Positions 34,844-43,188 of a stretch of DNA of 64,000 bases are shown here, piece after piece; position 1 is the stretch's first letter; the number at the start of each line of letters is the position of its first letter. The notes under the pieces are model-generated. The model did not search any database, was not told the origin of the DNA, and worked only from the letters and a program-made list of their open reading frames with translations. The DNA lies in contig NZ_CP188324.1 of assembly GCF_050033475.1 (NCBI RefSeq), positions 23,972 through 87,971 of the forward strand, given 5' to 3'. This DNA is from Cetobacterium sp050033475. Its GTDB lineage: Bacteria; Fusobacteriota; Fusobacteriia; Fusobacteriales; Fusobacteriaceae. A program made the translations under genes and the position numbers.

Positions 34844-35776
34844 TTACTTACATACATAAATATATCTACAAAACTTTCCTTTTAAAACCTTGCATTGAGC
34901 AATTATAGAAAAATTATTTTTTTGAATCATTTCTTCTAAATTTTCAAAAGAAATTAATACCATTTTTTTCGAAAAATTTCTTATATATTTTATTAAATCG
35001 CTTTGTTCCTCAGAAGATGTATGACTAAATATTCCATAAGGAATATCTAATATAGCTGCATCATAATTTTGATTTATTGTTTTTATATCTTGAACTTTTA
35101 TTATTTTTTCAAAACCAAAATGCTCTAAATTTATATTAGCTCCTTCAACTATTTTTTTATTTATATCGCTTCCAACAATATTTAAACCTAAAAATTTACC
35201 TTCAACTACAACTGTCCCAACACCACAACAAGGATCTATAATTGAAAGTTCCTTATTTCCTTCAGATGCAATATTGACAAGTGATCTCGCTAATTTTACA
35301 CTTAAAGAATTCGAGTATGAACATGGTTTATTAACATGTTCATTCCAACTAAAATCATTTTTTATTCCTCTTCCAAAAAACCATTTATTTTCAAAAAAAC
35401 TTAAGAAAAATAATTCTTTTGGATTATTCATTTTAAAATTTCCTAATATTGTACTTCCTATTTCTTTTACTTTTTCTAATCTCTCTTTATGATCTAAATC
35501 AAAATTATCAGTTTTTAAATATTCTACTTTATATTCTTCCGCAGAAAATTTTGAATTTTTTATTTGGTTAACTATTTCATTAAAATTTTCATTTGAATAT
35601 ATAATTTCCAATCTAGCTCTTATATAAGGACTTATAGATGGATCTATTTCATCTTCTAAAATAAAATTTTTATTTAAAATATTTTTTTTAAATAAAAATT
35701 TTAACTCTAATAAGCAAATATCTTTATCTTCTTCCGTATAATTTATAATATATAAATATTTTTGTGTTTCTTTCAT
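34844..35776 (-). CDS. UPF0020/Trm11-like RNA (guanine) methyltransferase
   Basis: A 310-residue SAM-dependent methylase. Motif I is DPCCGVGTVVVEGKFLG (about 196-212), then NIVGSDINKKIVEGANINLEHFG, and the catalytic motif IV is LDIPYG. This is D-I-P-Y in place of the usual N/D-P-P-Y, as occurs in some tRNA N2-guanine and related RNA methylases. The N-terminal 160 residues may hold a THUMP-like RNA-binding region. It follows the rep gene by 18 bases on the same strand, so it may be co-transcribed with replication initiation, an unusual context for an RNA modification enzyme. Confidence 0.72.
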   Translation of the reverse strand: MKETQKYLYIINYTEEDKDICLLELKFLFKKNILNKNFILEDEIDPSISPYIRARLEIIYSNENFNEIVNQIKNSKFSAEEYKVEYLKTDNFDLDHKERLEKVKEIGSTILGNFKMNNPKELFFLSFFENKWFFGRGIKNDFSWNEHVNKPCSYSNSLSVKLARSLVNIASEGNKELSIIDPCCGVGTVVVEGKFLGLNIVGSDINKKIVEGANINLEHFGFEKIIKVQDIKTINQNYDAAILDIPYGIFSHTSSEEQSDLIKYIRNFSKKMVLISFENLEEMIQKNNFSIIAQCKVLKGKFCRYIYVCK

Positions 35777-35794
35777 ATCACTCTCTTTCTTAAA

Positions 35795-37597
35795 TCATAT
35801 ATTTTTAATTTTTCTTAAAATATTTTTTATCACCATCAATAATTCTTCTAATGTTATTTTATCCTTCGCATATTTTTCAAATAAAATTTTCCCAATCTCA
35901 AATTTTGCAGAAAATAAAGTCTCTTCATCCAAATCAAATAATTGTCCGTAAAATTCCAATTGAGAATTAATCTCATTTTTCAATTCTTCTGTTGTTAAAA
36001 ATTTAATTTCTTTAAATTTCTTTAAATTATCCTCTTTATTTTGAAAATAATTTTCATTTTTTAAATAATTTGTAATTATAGCTTCTTTTCCTAAATTGAA
36101 AGCTTTTTTTTGAAATATAGTTTCCATACCACATTGATTAATATAGTCTTTATAAACTATTTCTTCTATTTTTTTCTGTTCTTCTATATTTAAAGAATAA
36201 AAATTTAATAATATATTTTTTTTATCCTTTTCTTCCTTATCCTCTTGAAATTCAAACTTTAAATTTTCTTGTTTTTTTAAAGATTTAGCTTCAATTTCTA
36301 TTTTTATATCTTCTGACCACTCATTCTTTAAACTTTGTAAAAAATAACTTCTTATTTTTTTTGCTTTATTCTTATTTGTATATATTGCTGCTTTTTTTAC
36401 TTTTTCATAACCATATTCTTCAATAGAAATTTTTATTGTTTTTCTCATTGTTTTTAATTCTTTTGCTTTATCTGGTAAAATATTCATAATTTCACTTATT
36501 ATTTCTTCTGTTATTTCAATATCATTATATTCACTTTTTAAAACTTCTTTTTCTTCTGTTGAACTTATAAAAATTTGATTAAAAGCATTTTTATCTTCAT
36601 AAAAATTTATCTGTTTCAACTGATTATGCATATCATCAAACTCAAATTCAATTTCAGATTCTGATAGTTTATTTCCTTTAATTATTTTAAAACTTTTAAT
36701 TAATTTTTTTTCTCTTAGTTCACAACAAGCTTTCTCTATAACATTTATACTTCGACCTATATTTTTAGAATCATGTTTTAAAGGTATTCTTTTTAATAGC
36801 GTTAAAACATTAATTTTTAAAAATAAATCATTAAATCTCCATTTCGTTATTAATAAATAAATCCCACGAGCTGTTGATGTACTTATGTTTAAAAGAGTAT
36901 CTGCATTATATACTAAATATCCTCTTCTAATTATATTATTATAAAAATGATCAGATAATGAAACTTTATATATTTCTGATATTCTTCCATCTTTAAAATA
37001 AGTAAAATCAGAATTTCTAGCATTATTTCGTGATATTATCTGAATATTCATAATTGTAGTAACTATAGCATTTTCAATTAAACCACTAATTTCATTAGAA
37101 TATAATGAATTTTTGAACGTATAAGATGTTTCCGTTAATTTTAGCATTGCTTCTTTAACTTGAGAATATAATGCATTTTTTGTTCCTTGATTATCTATAC
37201 ACATATTTTCTAAAATTTCTGAATTTGTTACCACAAAATTTTTACCGTATCCATATTTTCTCATTATTTTTATTAATGAAATAAAAACTTTTTCTTCAAA
37301 TTCTCCTGGAATACTTGTCCCTGCAATAGGTTTTACTTCAATATATTTATCTTTTCTTTCATTAAAATAATAAATTACAGTTTGATTAGCTTTTCTTCTT
37401 TTATTTTTTGAAAATAATGGATATTCTATAATATTCATATCCATTCTTATTAAATTTCCATTTATATTTTGTAAAATCTGTTCTTCCGGAAATTCCATAA
37501 ATTCTTCAATTATTTCACTTGGTCCATTATCAATTTCCTCTATTCCTCCACCTTCATAAGTAGCCATAAAAGGATTTCTTATCTTCATTGGTTTCAT
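35795..37597 (-). CDS. Replication initiator protein (winged-helix, RepA/TrfA-like)
   Basis: A protein of about 600 residues that should bind the adjacent iterons and open the origin. Residues about 60-330 carry the paired winged-helix pattern of plasmid initiators (EYPLFSKNKRRKANQTVIYYFNE, PGEFEEKVFISLIKIMRKYG, SLSDHFYNNIIRRGYLVYNADTLLNISTSTARGIYLLITKWRF). The remaining C-terminal half is Lys/Glu-rich and alpha-helical, longer than in small plasmid Reps. I chose the ATG at 37597, 13 bases after AGGGAG; the TTG at 37621 lies inside that region. Iterons and an inverted half-iteron pair lie immediately upstream, so expression is probably autoregulated by Rep dimers. Exact family (Rep_3 or RPA) is not resolved. 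Confidence 0.8.
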   Translation of the reverse strand: MKPMKIRNPFMATYEGGGIEEIDNGPSEIIEEFMEFPEEQILQNINGNLIRMDMNIIEYPLFSKNKRRKANQTVIYYFNERKDKYIEVKPIAGTSIPGEFEEKVFISLIKIMRKYGYGKNFVVTNSEILENMCIDNQGTKNALYSQVKEAMLKLTETSYTFKNSLYSNEISGLIENAIVTTIMNIQIISRNNARNSDFTYFKDGRISEIYKVSLSDHFYNNIIRRGYLVYNADTLLNISTSTARGIYLLITKWRFNDLFLKINVLTLLKRIPLKHDSKNIGRSINVIEKACCELREKKLIKSFKIIKGNKLSESEIEFEFDDMHNQLKQINFYEDKNAFNQIFISSTEEKEVLKSEYNDIEITEEIISEIMNILPDKAKELKTMRKTIKISIEEYGYEKVKKAAIYTNKNKAKKIRSYFLQSLKNEWSEDIKIEIEAKSLKKQENLKFEFQEDKEEKDKKNILLNFYSLNIEEQKKIEEIVYKDYINQCGMETIFQKKAFNLGKEAIITNYLKNENYFQNKEDNLKKFKEIKFLTTEELKNEINSQLEFYGQLFDLDEETLFSAKFEIGKILFEKYAKDKITLEELLMVIKNILRKIKNI

Positions 37598-37623
37598 AAA
37601 TAGTCTTTTACTCCCTTTCAATA

Positions 37624-37647
37624 ATAGTATTTTAATAAGTATACTAT
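37624..37647. promoter_or_regulatory. Inverted half-iterons, probable Rep autoregulation operator
   Basis: ATAGTAT (37624-37630) and ATACTAT (37641-37647) are an inverted pair whose 7-base arm equals the start of each iteron (ATACTAT). Initiators such as RepE and RepA bind inverted half-iterons as dimers to repress rep. It lies between the presumed rep promoter and the rep ribosome site. Confidence 0.55.
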
Positions 37648-37661
37648 ATTTTCTTCAATTT

Positions 37662-37812
37662 TACTATTATAATATGAGGAAAAATTATATTTATAATAGA
37701 TACTATTATTCTATGGGAATAGATACTATTATTCTATGGGAACAGATACTATTATTCTATGGGAATAGATACTATTATAATATGAGGAAAAATACTATTA
37801 TTCTATGGGAAT
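37662..37812 (+). repeat. Six iterons of the plasmid origin
   Basis: Copies begin at 37662, 37701, 37724, 37747, 37770 and 37793; the last five have an exact 23-bp period, about two helical turns. Two versions occur: TACTATTATTCTATGGGAA (at 37701, 37724, 37747, 37793) and TACTATTATAATATGAGGA (at 37662 and 37770). The second version contains TATTATAAT on the minus strand, so the first copy may overlap the rep promoter. Spacers are only 3-4 bases, which excludes CRISPR. Confidence 0.85.
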
Positions 37813-37893
37813 AACTTTTTTTATTTAAAATCTTCGTGAAGCCTTGAAAAATAGTCACTCTAGAGTATTATTGTTAATATACATTATTGCTCT

Positions 37894-37921
37894 AACAATA
37901 TAAACAATATAAACAATATAA
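37894..37921 (+). repeat. 9-bp AT-rich tandem repeat near the origin
   Basis: Three consecutive AACAATATA units with 9-bp period. Candidate DNA-unwinding element or host-factor site; not proven. Confidence 0.45.
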
Positions 37922-38018
37922 ACAACTAACAGTTTTAATGCGAATAGATTTATTAAAAAGGAAATAAAAAAAATAATTAGTAACAGAAAAATATGAAAAA
38001 AATAAGGGAGATTCATTT

Positions 38019-39287
38019 ATGAAAATAAAAAAAATCTATTCAAAAATATTCAGTAAACAATATAGTAATCCTAAAAAAGCTTTTCAAACAATGATATATG
38101 CATTTCAATTAAATAAATATTTACTTACATACTTTCCAAATAACAAAAATCAAAATTCAATAAATGATATTTACAAGTATAGTTTAAATTCATCTCTTAA
38201 AGCTTTAAAAAATCCACTTAATAGTGCTTTAATAAATGTTTTTTTTCCTTGTGAAATACTTCATGCATTTAATATTAACCCTTTATTTATGGAAGGAATT
38301 GCCGCTTCCATGGCAGGAGCATATACTGAAAAAGTTTTTATTGAAACTGCAGAAAAAAATGGAATACCAGAATCATATTGTTCTTTTCATAAAATATTTT
38401 TAGGTGGAATTGAAAATAATTTTTTTCCTAAGACAAAATTTATTGGAACAACTACTTTGGCTTGTGATGCAAATGTAAATACTTTCAGATATATATCTAG
38501 CAAAATGAATAATAGTTTATATTTATTAGATATCCCTTATGAAATATCTGAAGAAAATATAACTTATATAGAACTTCAAATAAAAGAATTAATAACAGAA
38601 TTAGAAAAATTATTTAATAAAAAATTTAATGAAAATAAATTAAAAGAAATAATAAAACAAGAAAATGAAACAATCACTTTTCAAAAACAATATATTTCTA
38701 AGTTAGCTATTAAAGATTTTCCTATAACATCAGGATCAGAAATGGCAAAAATTTTTATTAATACTATTGGAATGGGAACTAAAGAAGCAAAAGAATTTTA
38801 TATAAAATTAAATAAAGATATTGATAATTATCCTATTTCTAAAAATAAAAAAAGAATTTTTTGGATTAACTTAATACCATTTAATGATGAAATAATTGAA
38901 AAAAATATTGATATGAATTCGAATATTCAATTATTAGGTATCGATATAAATTTTATGAATACTGAATATATTGATGAAGAAAATCCATATAGAGGATTAG
39001 CTAAAAAATTATTATATAATAAATTAAATGGCAACTATTCAAGAAGAATAGAATGGTTAAAAGATTTATCTATTCAGTTAAAAGCAAATGGAATTATTAA
39101 TATGTGTCAATGGGGTTGTAAGCAATCCTTAGGAGGAGCTTTAATAACTAAAAAAGAATTTGAAAAATTAAATATTCCATTTTTAATTCTAGATGGTGAT
39201 TCAGGAGATTATAGTAATAATAGCAAAGGTCAACTTAAAACTAGAGTGGAAGCATTTTTAGAAATTTTAATGAAGGAGAATTTATAG
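38019..39287 (+). CDS. 2-hydroxyacyl-CoA dehydratase/double-cubane-cluster protein family subunit
   Basis: A 422-residue HgdB/FldC/BcrB-type protein. The cysteine pattern VFFPCEILHAFNINPLFMEG, TTTLACDANVN and NMCQWGCKQS would ligate [4Fe-4S] or double-cubane clusters; the C-terminus ends SKGQLKTRVEAFLEIL, the conserved family helix. Such proteins use an ATP-driven activator to inject low-potential electrons. The next gene, 3 bases away, supplies both a second related subunit and the activator. Whether the substrate is a hydroxyacyl-CoA, as in amino-acid fermentation, or the pair is of the DCCP type (small-molecule reduction) cannot be decided. No acyl-CoA transferase is nearby. AAGGGAG precedes the ATG. 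Confidence 0.78.
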   Translation: MKIKKIYSKIFSKQYSNPKKAFQTMIYAFQLNKYLLTYFPNNKNQNSINDIYKYSLNSSLKALKNPLNSALINVFFPCEILHAFNINPLFMEGIAASMAGAYTEKVFIETAEKNGIPESYCSFHKIFLGGIENNFFPKTKFIGTTTLACDANVNTFRYISSKMNNSLYLLDIPYEISEENITYIELQIKELITELEKLFNKKFNENKLKEIIKQENETITFQKQYISKLAIKDFPITSGSEMAKIFINTIGMGTKEAKEFYIKLNKDIDNYPISKNKKRIFWINLIPFNDEIIEKNIDMNSNIQLLGIDINFMNTEYIDEENPYRGLAKKLLYNKLNGNYSRRIEWLKDLSIQLKANGIINMCQWGCKQSLGGALITKKEFEKLNIPFLILDGDSGDYSNNSKGQLKTRVEAFLEILMKENL

Positions 39288-39290
39288 ATT

Positions 39291-40952
39291 ATGATTGGAT
39301 ATATGTGTAAATATACACCAAAAGCTATATTTGAAGGATTTAATATTTCTGCAGAAAGAATAGAACCGAGTATAACAAACTTTGATTATAGTGATAGTAT
39401 TAGTCATCCAAATTTATGTGCATATTCAAAAGCTTTAATTCAAGATTCACAAAATTCAAAATATGAAGGAATTATTTTAGTTAATTGTTGTGATTCTATT
39501 AGAAGAGCTTATGATGTTTTGAAAAGTAATAAAACCTTTAAATTTATTCATTTGTTAGATTTACCAAGAAAAAATAATTGTTGTAGTAAAAATATATATG
39601 CTAATGAACTTTTAAAATTAATAAAATATTTGGAATCATTTTATAATAAAGAATTTTCTATAAAATCCTTTAAAAACGCTTTAAATACATCTTGTCATGT
39701 AAACATACCTGAAATTGTTATAATGGATGCTAGAATCAAAAATACAACGTTTGAAAGCATACAAAATATGACACATCTTAGAACAAATAATGAAACCTGT
39801 ACAGGACAGGAAATTTACTTTCAAACTATTCCTGAAACAAATGATTTAGAAACTTTAATTAAATGGTATGCAGAAGAATTATTATCACAAACTTCCTGTA
39901 TGAGAATGGAAAATATATCTAATAGAAAAAAATTATATGAAAGTCCAATTTTAAAAGGAATTATATATCATAGTCTTAAATTTTGTGATTATTATTCTTT
40001 AGAATATTTAGAATTAAAATCTAAATTGAATATACCTATTTTAAAAATAGAAACAGATTTTACAGAACAAAGTGAAGGACAAATAAAGACTAGAGTGGAG
40101 GCTTTTTTGGAAAGTATGAATACAAATACAGTTAGTAATAATAAAAAAAATTTAAATAAAAAAAATTTTTATGTTGCAGGAATAGATAGTGGTTCGACTT
40201 CAACAAACGTTGTTATAATGAATGATAAAAAAGAAATAATATCATCTTCAATAGTTAAAACACGTCCTAAATGCACAATAGGAGCAGAAGAAGCTATGAA
40301 AGTAGCCTTAGAAGCAGCTAACTTAAAAGAAATAGATATTTCTTTTTCAGTAGCAACAGGGTATGGAAGAGTTTCGATAGGATATGGAAATGAAGATATT
40401 ACAGAAATTACATGTCATGCTAAAGGAGCTAATTTTTTAAATCCGAATGTAAGAACTATAATAGACATTGGTGGACAAGATAGTAAAGCTATAAAAATTG
40501 ATGAAAATGGAGATGTAAAAGATTTTGTAATGAATGATAAGTGTGCTGCTGGAACAGGACGTTTTTTAGATGTTATGTCAAGAAGTTTAGAGTTAACTAT
40601 TGAAAAAATGTCAGAATTAGGTTTAAAGTGGAACGAAGAGATTAAAATTTCAAGTATGTGTAGTGTTTTTGCAGAATCAGAAGTAATATCATTAATAGCA
40701 GAAAATAAAGAATTAGCTGACATAATTCATGGATTGAATGAAGCTATAGCTAGTAGAACAGTAGCTTTAGTAAATAGAATAGGGAAAACGCCACAATATA
40801 TGATGACAGGAGGAGTAGCAAAAAACAAAGGTGTAGTTAAAGCTATTGAAGAAAAATTAGGGGAAAAACTATTTATATGGGATGAGCCTCAAATATGCGG
40901 TGCTATAGGAGCAGCACTAATAGCTTATAATAAATTCCAAGAATTAATATAA
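39291..40952 (+). CDS. Fusion of a dehydratase-like subunit with its ATPase activator (HgdC/BcrA-type)
   Basis: A 553-residue protein in two parts. Residues 1 to about 280 are an HgdB-like subunit with Cys motifs (GYMCKYTPKAIFEGFN, LVNCCDSIRRAYDVL, ETCTGQEIYF) ending in GQIKTRVEAFLESM. From about 293 a complete ASKHA activator follows: FYVAGIDSGSTSTNVVIM (phosphate 1), TIIDIGGQDSKAIKI (phosphate 2), DKCAAGTGRFLDV and ISSMCSVFAESEV (the two Cys that normally bridge one [4Fe-4S] across a dimer), and YMMTGGVAKNKGVV (adenosine site). Elsewhere the activator is normally a separate protein. The fusion would tether it to its redox partner. One continuous frame, no sign of frameshift. Confidence 0.82.
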   Translation: MIGYMCKYTPKAIFEGFNISAERIEPSITNFDYSDSISHPNLCAYSKALIQDSQNSKYEGIILVNCCDSIRRAYDVLKSNKTFKFIHLLDLPRKNNCCSKNIYANELLKLIKYLESFYNKEFSIKSFKNALNTSCHVNIPEIVIMDARIKNTTFESIQNMTHLRTNNETCTGQEIYFQTIPETNDLETLIKWYAEELLSQTSCMRMENISNRKKLYESPILKGIIYHSLKFCDYYSLEYLELKSKLNIPILKIETDFTEQSEGQIKTRVEAFLESMNTNTVSNNKKNLNKKNFYVAGIDSGSTSTNVVIMNDKKEIISSSIVKTRPKCTIGAEEAMKVALEAANLKEIDISFSVATGYGRVSIGYGNEDITEITCHAKGANFLNPNVRTIIDIGGQDSKAIKIDENGDVKDFVMNDKCAAGTGRFLDVMSRSLELTIEKMSELGLKWNEEIKISSMCSVFAESEVISLIAENKELADIIHGLNEAIASRTVALVNRIGKTPQYMMTGGVAKNKGVVKAIEEKLGEKLFIWDEPQICGAIGAALIAYNKFQELI

Positions 40953-40996
40953 TGGTTATTCTATAAAATAATATTTTAAGAAAGAGAGGATTAATT

Positions 40997-41227
40997 ATGA
41001 TTATTGAATTAATTTCATTGATTCTACTAGTACTTATAGCAGGTTCAGTTTTATGGCTTATTGGAAATATTATTTTATTTCTATTAACTTTATTAGCTTT
41101 TTCAATAATTGGAATTTTTATTTGGCCTTTTGTAGTTTATTTTATAGGATTTATTTTTTCTAATTGGATAATATTTGGAATTATAATTATTTTGTTAGTT
41201 TTATTTTTAAAAAAGAGAAGATTTTAA
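40997..41227 (+). CDS. Small membrane protein
   Basis: A 76-residue, very hydrophobic protein with two to three transmembrane helices (about 2-35 and 40-70) and a Lys/Arg-rich end (KKRRF) in the cytoplasm. Not recognised. It follows the fusion gene by 44 bases with its own AAGAAAGAGG ribosome site and ends in a strong terminator, so it may be co-transcribed with the dehydratase pair. No function is offered. Confidence 0.6.
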   Translation: MIIELISLILLVLIAGSVLWLIGNIILFLLTLLAFSIIGIFIWPFVVYFIGFIFSNWIIFGIIIILLVLFLKKRRF

Positions 41228-41267
41228 AAAAAGATGGTACTCTTTTAAAGAGCACCATCTTTTTTTA
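41225..41267. terminator. Bidirectional terminator
   Basis: AGATGGT-CTCTT pairs with AAGAG-ACCATCT with one A/C mismatch and a 3-base loop. A-run on the left, T-run on the right. Confidence 0.8.
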
Positions 41268-41687
41268 ATTAAGTTTAATTATTGAAATATTTTGATTATT
41301 TTTTTGAGAAGCTTCTAATGCTGAATTTATTAAAAGTTTAAAATTATTAGTTGAAGCTGTAGCTCCTGCAATAGAATCTATTTTTGCTGGATCTTGATAT
41401 TCAATTAATTGATCTTGTAATATATCAGATATTTCAGGGATATCTATATTACAAATTTCTCTGTATTTTTGATTATATTCGTAATCTTCACTTTTAAGCA
41501 TTCCCTTATTGTTCATAGCATCATAATTTGATGATATAATTACTCCATTTTTAACTTCGATAACTGCAAAATCTTTCCAATTTCTTTTATCAAAAGTTTC
41601 ACTTTCTGCTCGAAATATACCATCATTTAAGGTTGAAAATGCTGAAGTTGAAAAAATAAATAGAGACAATAAAATTAAATTTTTCAT
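41265..41687 (-). CDS. Exported FMN-binding-domain protein
   Basis: A protein of about 140 residues: signal peptide MKNLILLSLFIFSTSAFS, then one FMN-binding domain with the flavinylation motif KIDSIAGATASTN (Thr acceptor present; the fourth position is Ala rather than Ser). It should carry covalent FMN in the periplasm if an ApbE transferase exists in the cell. The ATG at 41687 is chosen because AGGAGG lies 7 bases before it; the ATG at 41729 is inside the previous gene. It is downstream of parA and the ParB-like gene, so may be expressed from the partition promoter. Partner unknown. Confidence 0.72.
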   Translation of the reverse strand: MKNLILLSLFIFSTSAFSTLNDGIFRAESETFDKRNWKDFAVIEVKNGVIISSNYDAMNNKGMLKSEDYEYNQKYREICNIDIPEISDILQDQLIEYQDPAKIDSIAGATASTNNFKLLINSALEASQKNNQNISIIKLN

Positions 41688-41706
41688 AAGAAATCCTCCT
41701 AAAAGA

Positions 41707-42363
41707 TTATTTAGTAGAAGAAGTTTCAAGTAAAGTTTTTTCTAAAAGTTTTAATTCAAATAATTGTTTTTCTAATTTTTTAATTTTTTTTTGGATATCA
41801 GAAATAGTGATATTTTTATTTGATTGTGTGAATGTATTTGTTCGGTCACCGAATAAACTATTTATAACTTCTAAAGGTTTAGGTGATGTAATGATTTTTT
41901 TCAATTCTTGTTGAGAAAAAGTATTTTTTTTACCCAATTCATTGATAACTTTTTCAGGTAAAGTAAAAATTTTAGGGTCTTGATAATTTAAAAATAATGA
42001 ATTTCTTTTTAAACACATATATACAAAAGTTCTTTTAAATCCTAAAGTTTCAAACCATTTTCCAAAAGAACCTTGTCCATATTTAGATAAAGTTTTCTGT
42101 GCTTCATAGAAAATTTTAGAAAGCTCCATATTATTTTTAATAATTTGTTTTCCATGAAAATATGCTTTTTTTTCATAAAATTTTAAAATATTTTCATCTT
42201 CAAGAGATAAATTAAATTGTGAATAATCTATTTGAGAAAAATAGTTATCATTTTTAATTATACTATCAATTTCTAAATTTTGTTGATTTTTTTTTAATTC
42301 TTCAGTTCTTTTTTTCATTTTTTCTACAACAGTAAGAGAAACAGGACTCATTTTTTTATTCAT
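41707..42363 (-). CDS. Partition-operon partner of ParA (ParB substitute, DUF3102-like)
   Basis: A 218-residue basic protein overlapping the end of parA by 8 bases, the usual place for parB. It lacks the ParB/Spo0J nuclease-like N-domain. Its middle region (EKKAYFHGKQIIKNNMELSKIFYEAQKTL...GSFGKWFETLGFKRTFVYMCLKRN) follows the DUF3102 pattern, which looks like a helical DNA-binding unit. The C-terminus is a coiled coil (IQKKIKKLEKQLFELKLLEK) suited to dimerisation. A good ribosome site (GGAGGAATTAATTT) precedes the ATG. The centromere-binding role is inferred from position; family assignment moderate. Confidence 0.65.
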   Translation of the reverse strand: MNKKMSPVSLTVVEKMKKRTEELKKNQQNLEIDSIIKNDNYFSQIDYSQFNLSLEDENILKFYEKKAYFHGKQIIKNNMELSKIFYEAQKTLSKYGQGSFGKWFETLGFKRTFVYMCLKRNSLFLNYQDPKIFTLPEKVINELGKKNTFSQQELKKIITSPKPLEVINSLFGDRTNTFTQSNKNITISDIQKKIKKLEKQLFELKLLEKTLLETSSTK

Positions 42364-43075
42364 AAATTAATTCCTCCACAATACCATATAAAATCAATTG
42401 AGTTTCTTCAGCTCCTCGAGCTTTACTTTCCCATATAGTTTTTCCTTTTTCAATTAAACTATTTATTAAAGAAGAGTATTTGATAGGATGAGTTAGATTA
42501 ATATTAGTACCTCTAACTTGATTTTTTAAAATTTTATACCATTCAGTTTCAGTTTTTAATTTAGTAAACTTATTTGGAATAATAGCTAAAATTTTTGTCA
42601 TATCAATTTCATCCATTAATTTAATAATTCCTTCTGTTGTTGCTGTATCTAAAAATGTAGGAATAATAATATAATCAGAAGAATCTACAAAATCTTTATC
42701 AATATTAAGAGTCGGTACAGAATCAATAAATATAAAATCATAGTTATTTTTTAAATTTTTTAGTGTAGCTTTTAATTTTTCTCTAAATGAATTTGAGAAA
42801 TTATTATTTAATAAAGGAACATAATATAAGTTTTCTCTAATTCTAATTTCTGAACTTTCCCCTTTATTTACGAGTTGTTCTAATCCTACAGAAAAATTAT
42901 CAGAAAAACCACTATATCCTAAAATATTATTTTGAGAATCACTTGTAAGAATAATTACTTTATGATTAATTCCAGGAGATTTTTCAATCATAGAAGTTAA
43001 ATGTGCAAGTTGTAAAGTTAACCAACTTTTTCCTACACCACCTTTATTATTTTTTATGGTAATTATTTTTCCCAT
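42356..43075 (-). CDS. parA: ParA-family partition ATPase
   Basis: A protein of about 240 residues, a deviant-Walker ATPase: GKIITIKNNKGGVGKSWLTLQLAH is the Walker A with signature Lys, NYDFIFIDSVPTL is Walker B/A', DYIIIPTFLDTATTEG follows. No N-terminal DNA-binding extension, so it is the small (type Ib-like) form. The ATG at 43075 has AAAGGAG 8 bases before it. Residues further upstream (to 43132) are a weak frame without a ribosome site. It would position plasmid copies together with the overlapping downstream gene. Promoter with TTGTGT/TATAAT just upstream. Confidence 0.9.
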   Translation of the reverse strand: MGKIITIKNNKGGVGKSWLTLQLAHLTSMIEKSPGINHKVIILTSDSQNNILGYSGFSDNFSVGLEQLVNKGESSEIRIRENLYYVPLLNNNFSNSFREKLKATLKNLKNNYDFIFIDSVPTLNIDKDFVDSSDYIIIPTFLDTATTEGIIKLMDEIDMTKILAIIPNKFTKLKTETEWYKILKNQVRGTNINLTHPIKYSSLINSLIEKGKTIWESKARGAEETQLILYGIVEELIYE

Positions 43076-43099
43076 TTTTAATTCTCCTTTCAATAATAA

Positions 43100-43128
43100 A
43101 TTATAAGTTTTAAAAATATTGTACACAA
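43100..43128 (-). promoter_or_regulatory. parA promoter with overlapping inverted repeat
   Basis: On the minus strand TTGTGT (43128-43123), a 17-base spacer, and TATAAT (43105-43100). TTGTACACAA (43119-43128) is an inverted repeat over the -35 box, a possible autorepression site. Confidence 0.55.
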
Positions 43129-43130
43129 AC

Positions 43131-43156
43131 AAATAAAAAAAGTAAATAAAAAAAGT
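43131..43156. repeat. Perfect 13-bp tandem repeat upstream of parA
   Basis: AAATAAAAAAAGT occurs twice without a gap, just upstream of the parA -35 region and running into the traT terminator. Could be part of a centromere (parS) or only low-complexity DNA. Confidence 0.35.
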
Positions 43157-43188
43157 CTCGCTCTTGTTAAAGAGAGAGACTTTTTTTT
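43148..43188. terminator. Terminator of traT
   Basis: AGTCTC-CTCTT pairs with AAGAG-GAGACT with one G/A mismatch and a 4-base loop, T-rich on both strands. Confidence 0.8.

Larger units (their letters stand above)
37598..38018. other. Replication origin region
   Basis: A 421-base gene-free stretch between rep (leftward) and the dehydratase operon (rightward). It contains the half-iteron inverted repeat (37624-37647), six iterons (37662-37812), a 10-bp palindrome ACTCTAGAGT (37857-37866) and a 9-bp tandem repeat (37894-37921) in AT-rich DNA that could be the unwinding element. No DnaA box of the form TTATNCACA was seen in this stretch. Codon-position base preference reverses around here on both strands. 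Confidence 0.7.

Noticed and set aside
37662..37812. Short regular repeats that could be taken for a CRISPR array
   Set aside because: Repeats are 19 bp with 3-4 bp spacers that are not unique; period, location beside rep and no cas genes fit iterons.
39291..40952. Possible frameshift joining two genes
   Set aside because: One uninterrupted frame with intact motifs on both sides of a Lys/Asn linker; reported as a fusion instead.
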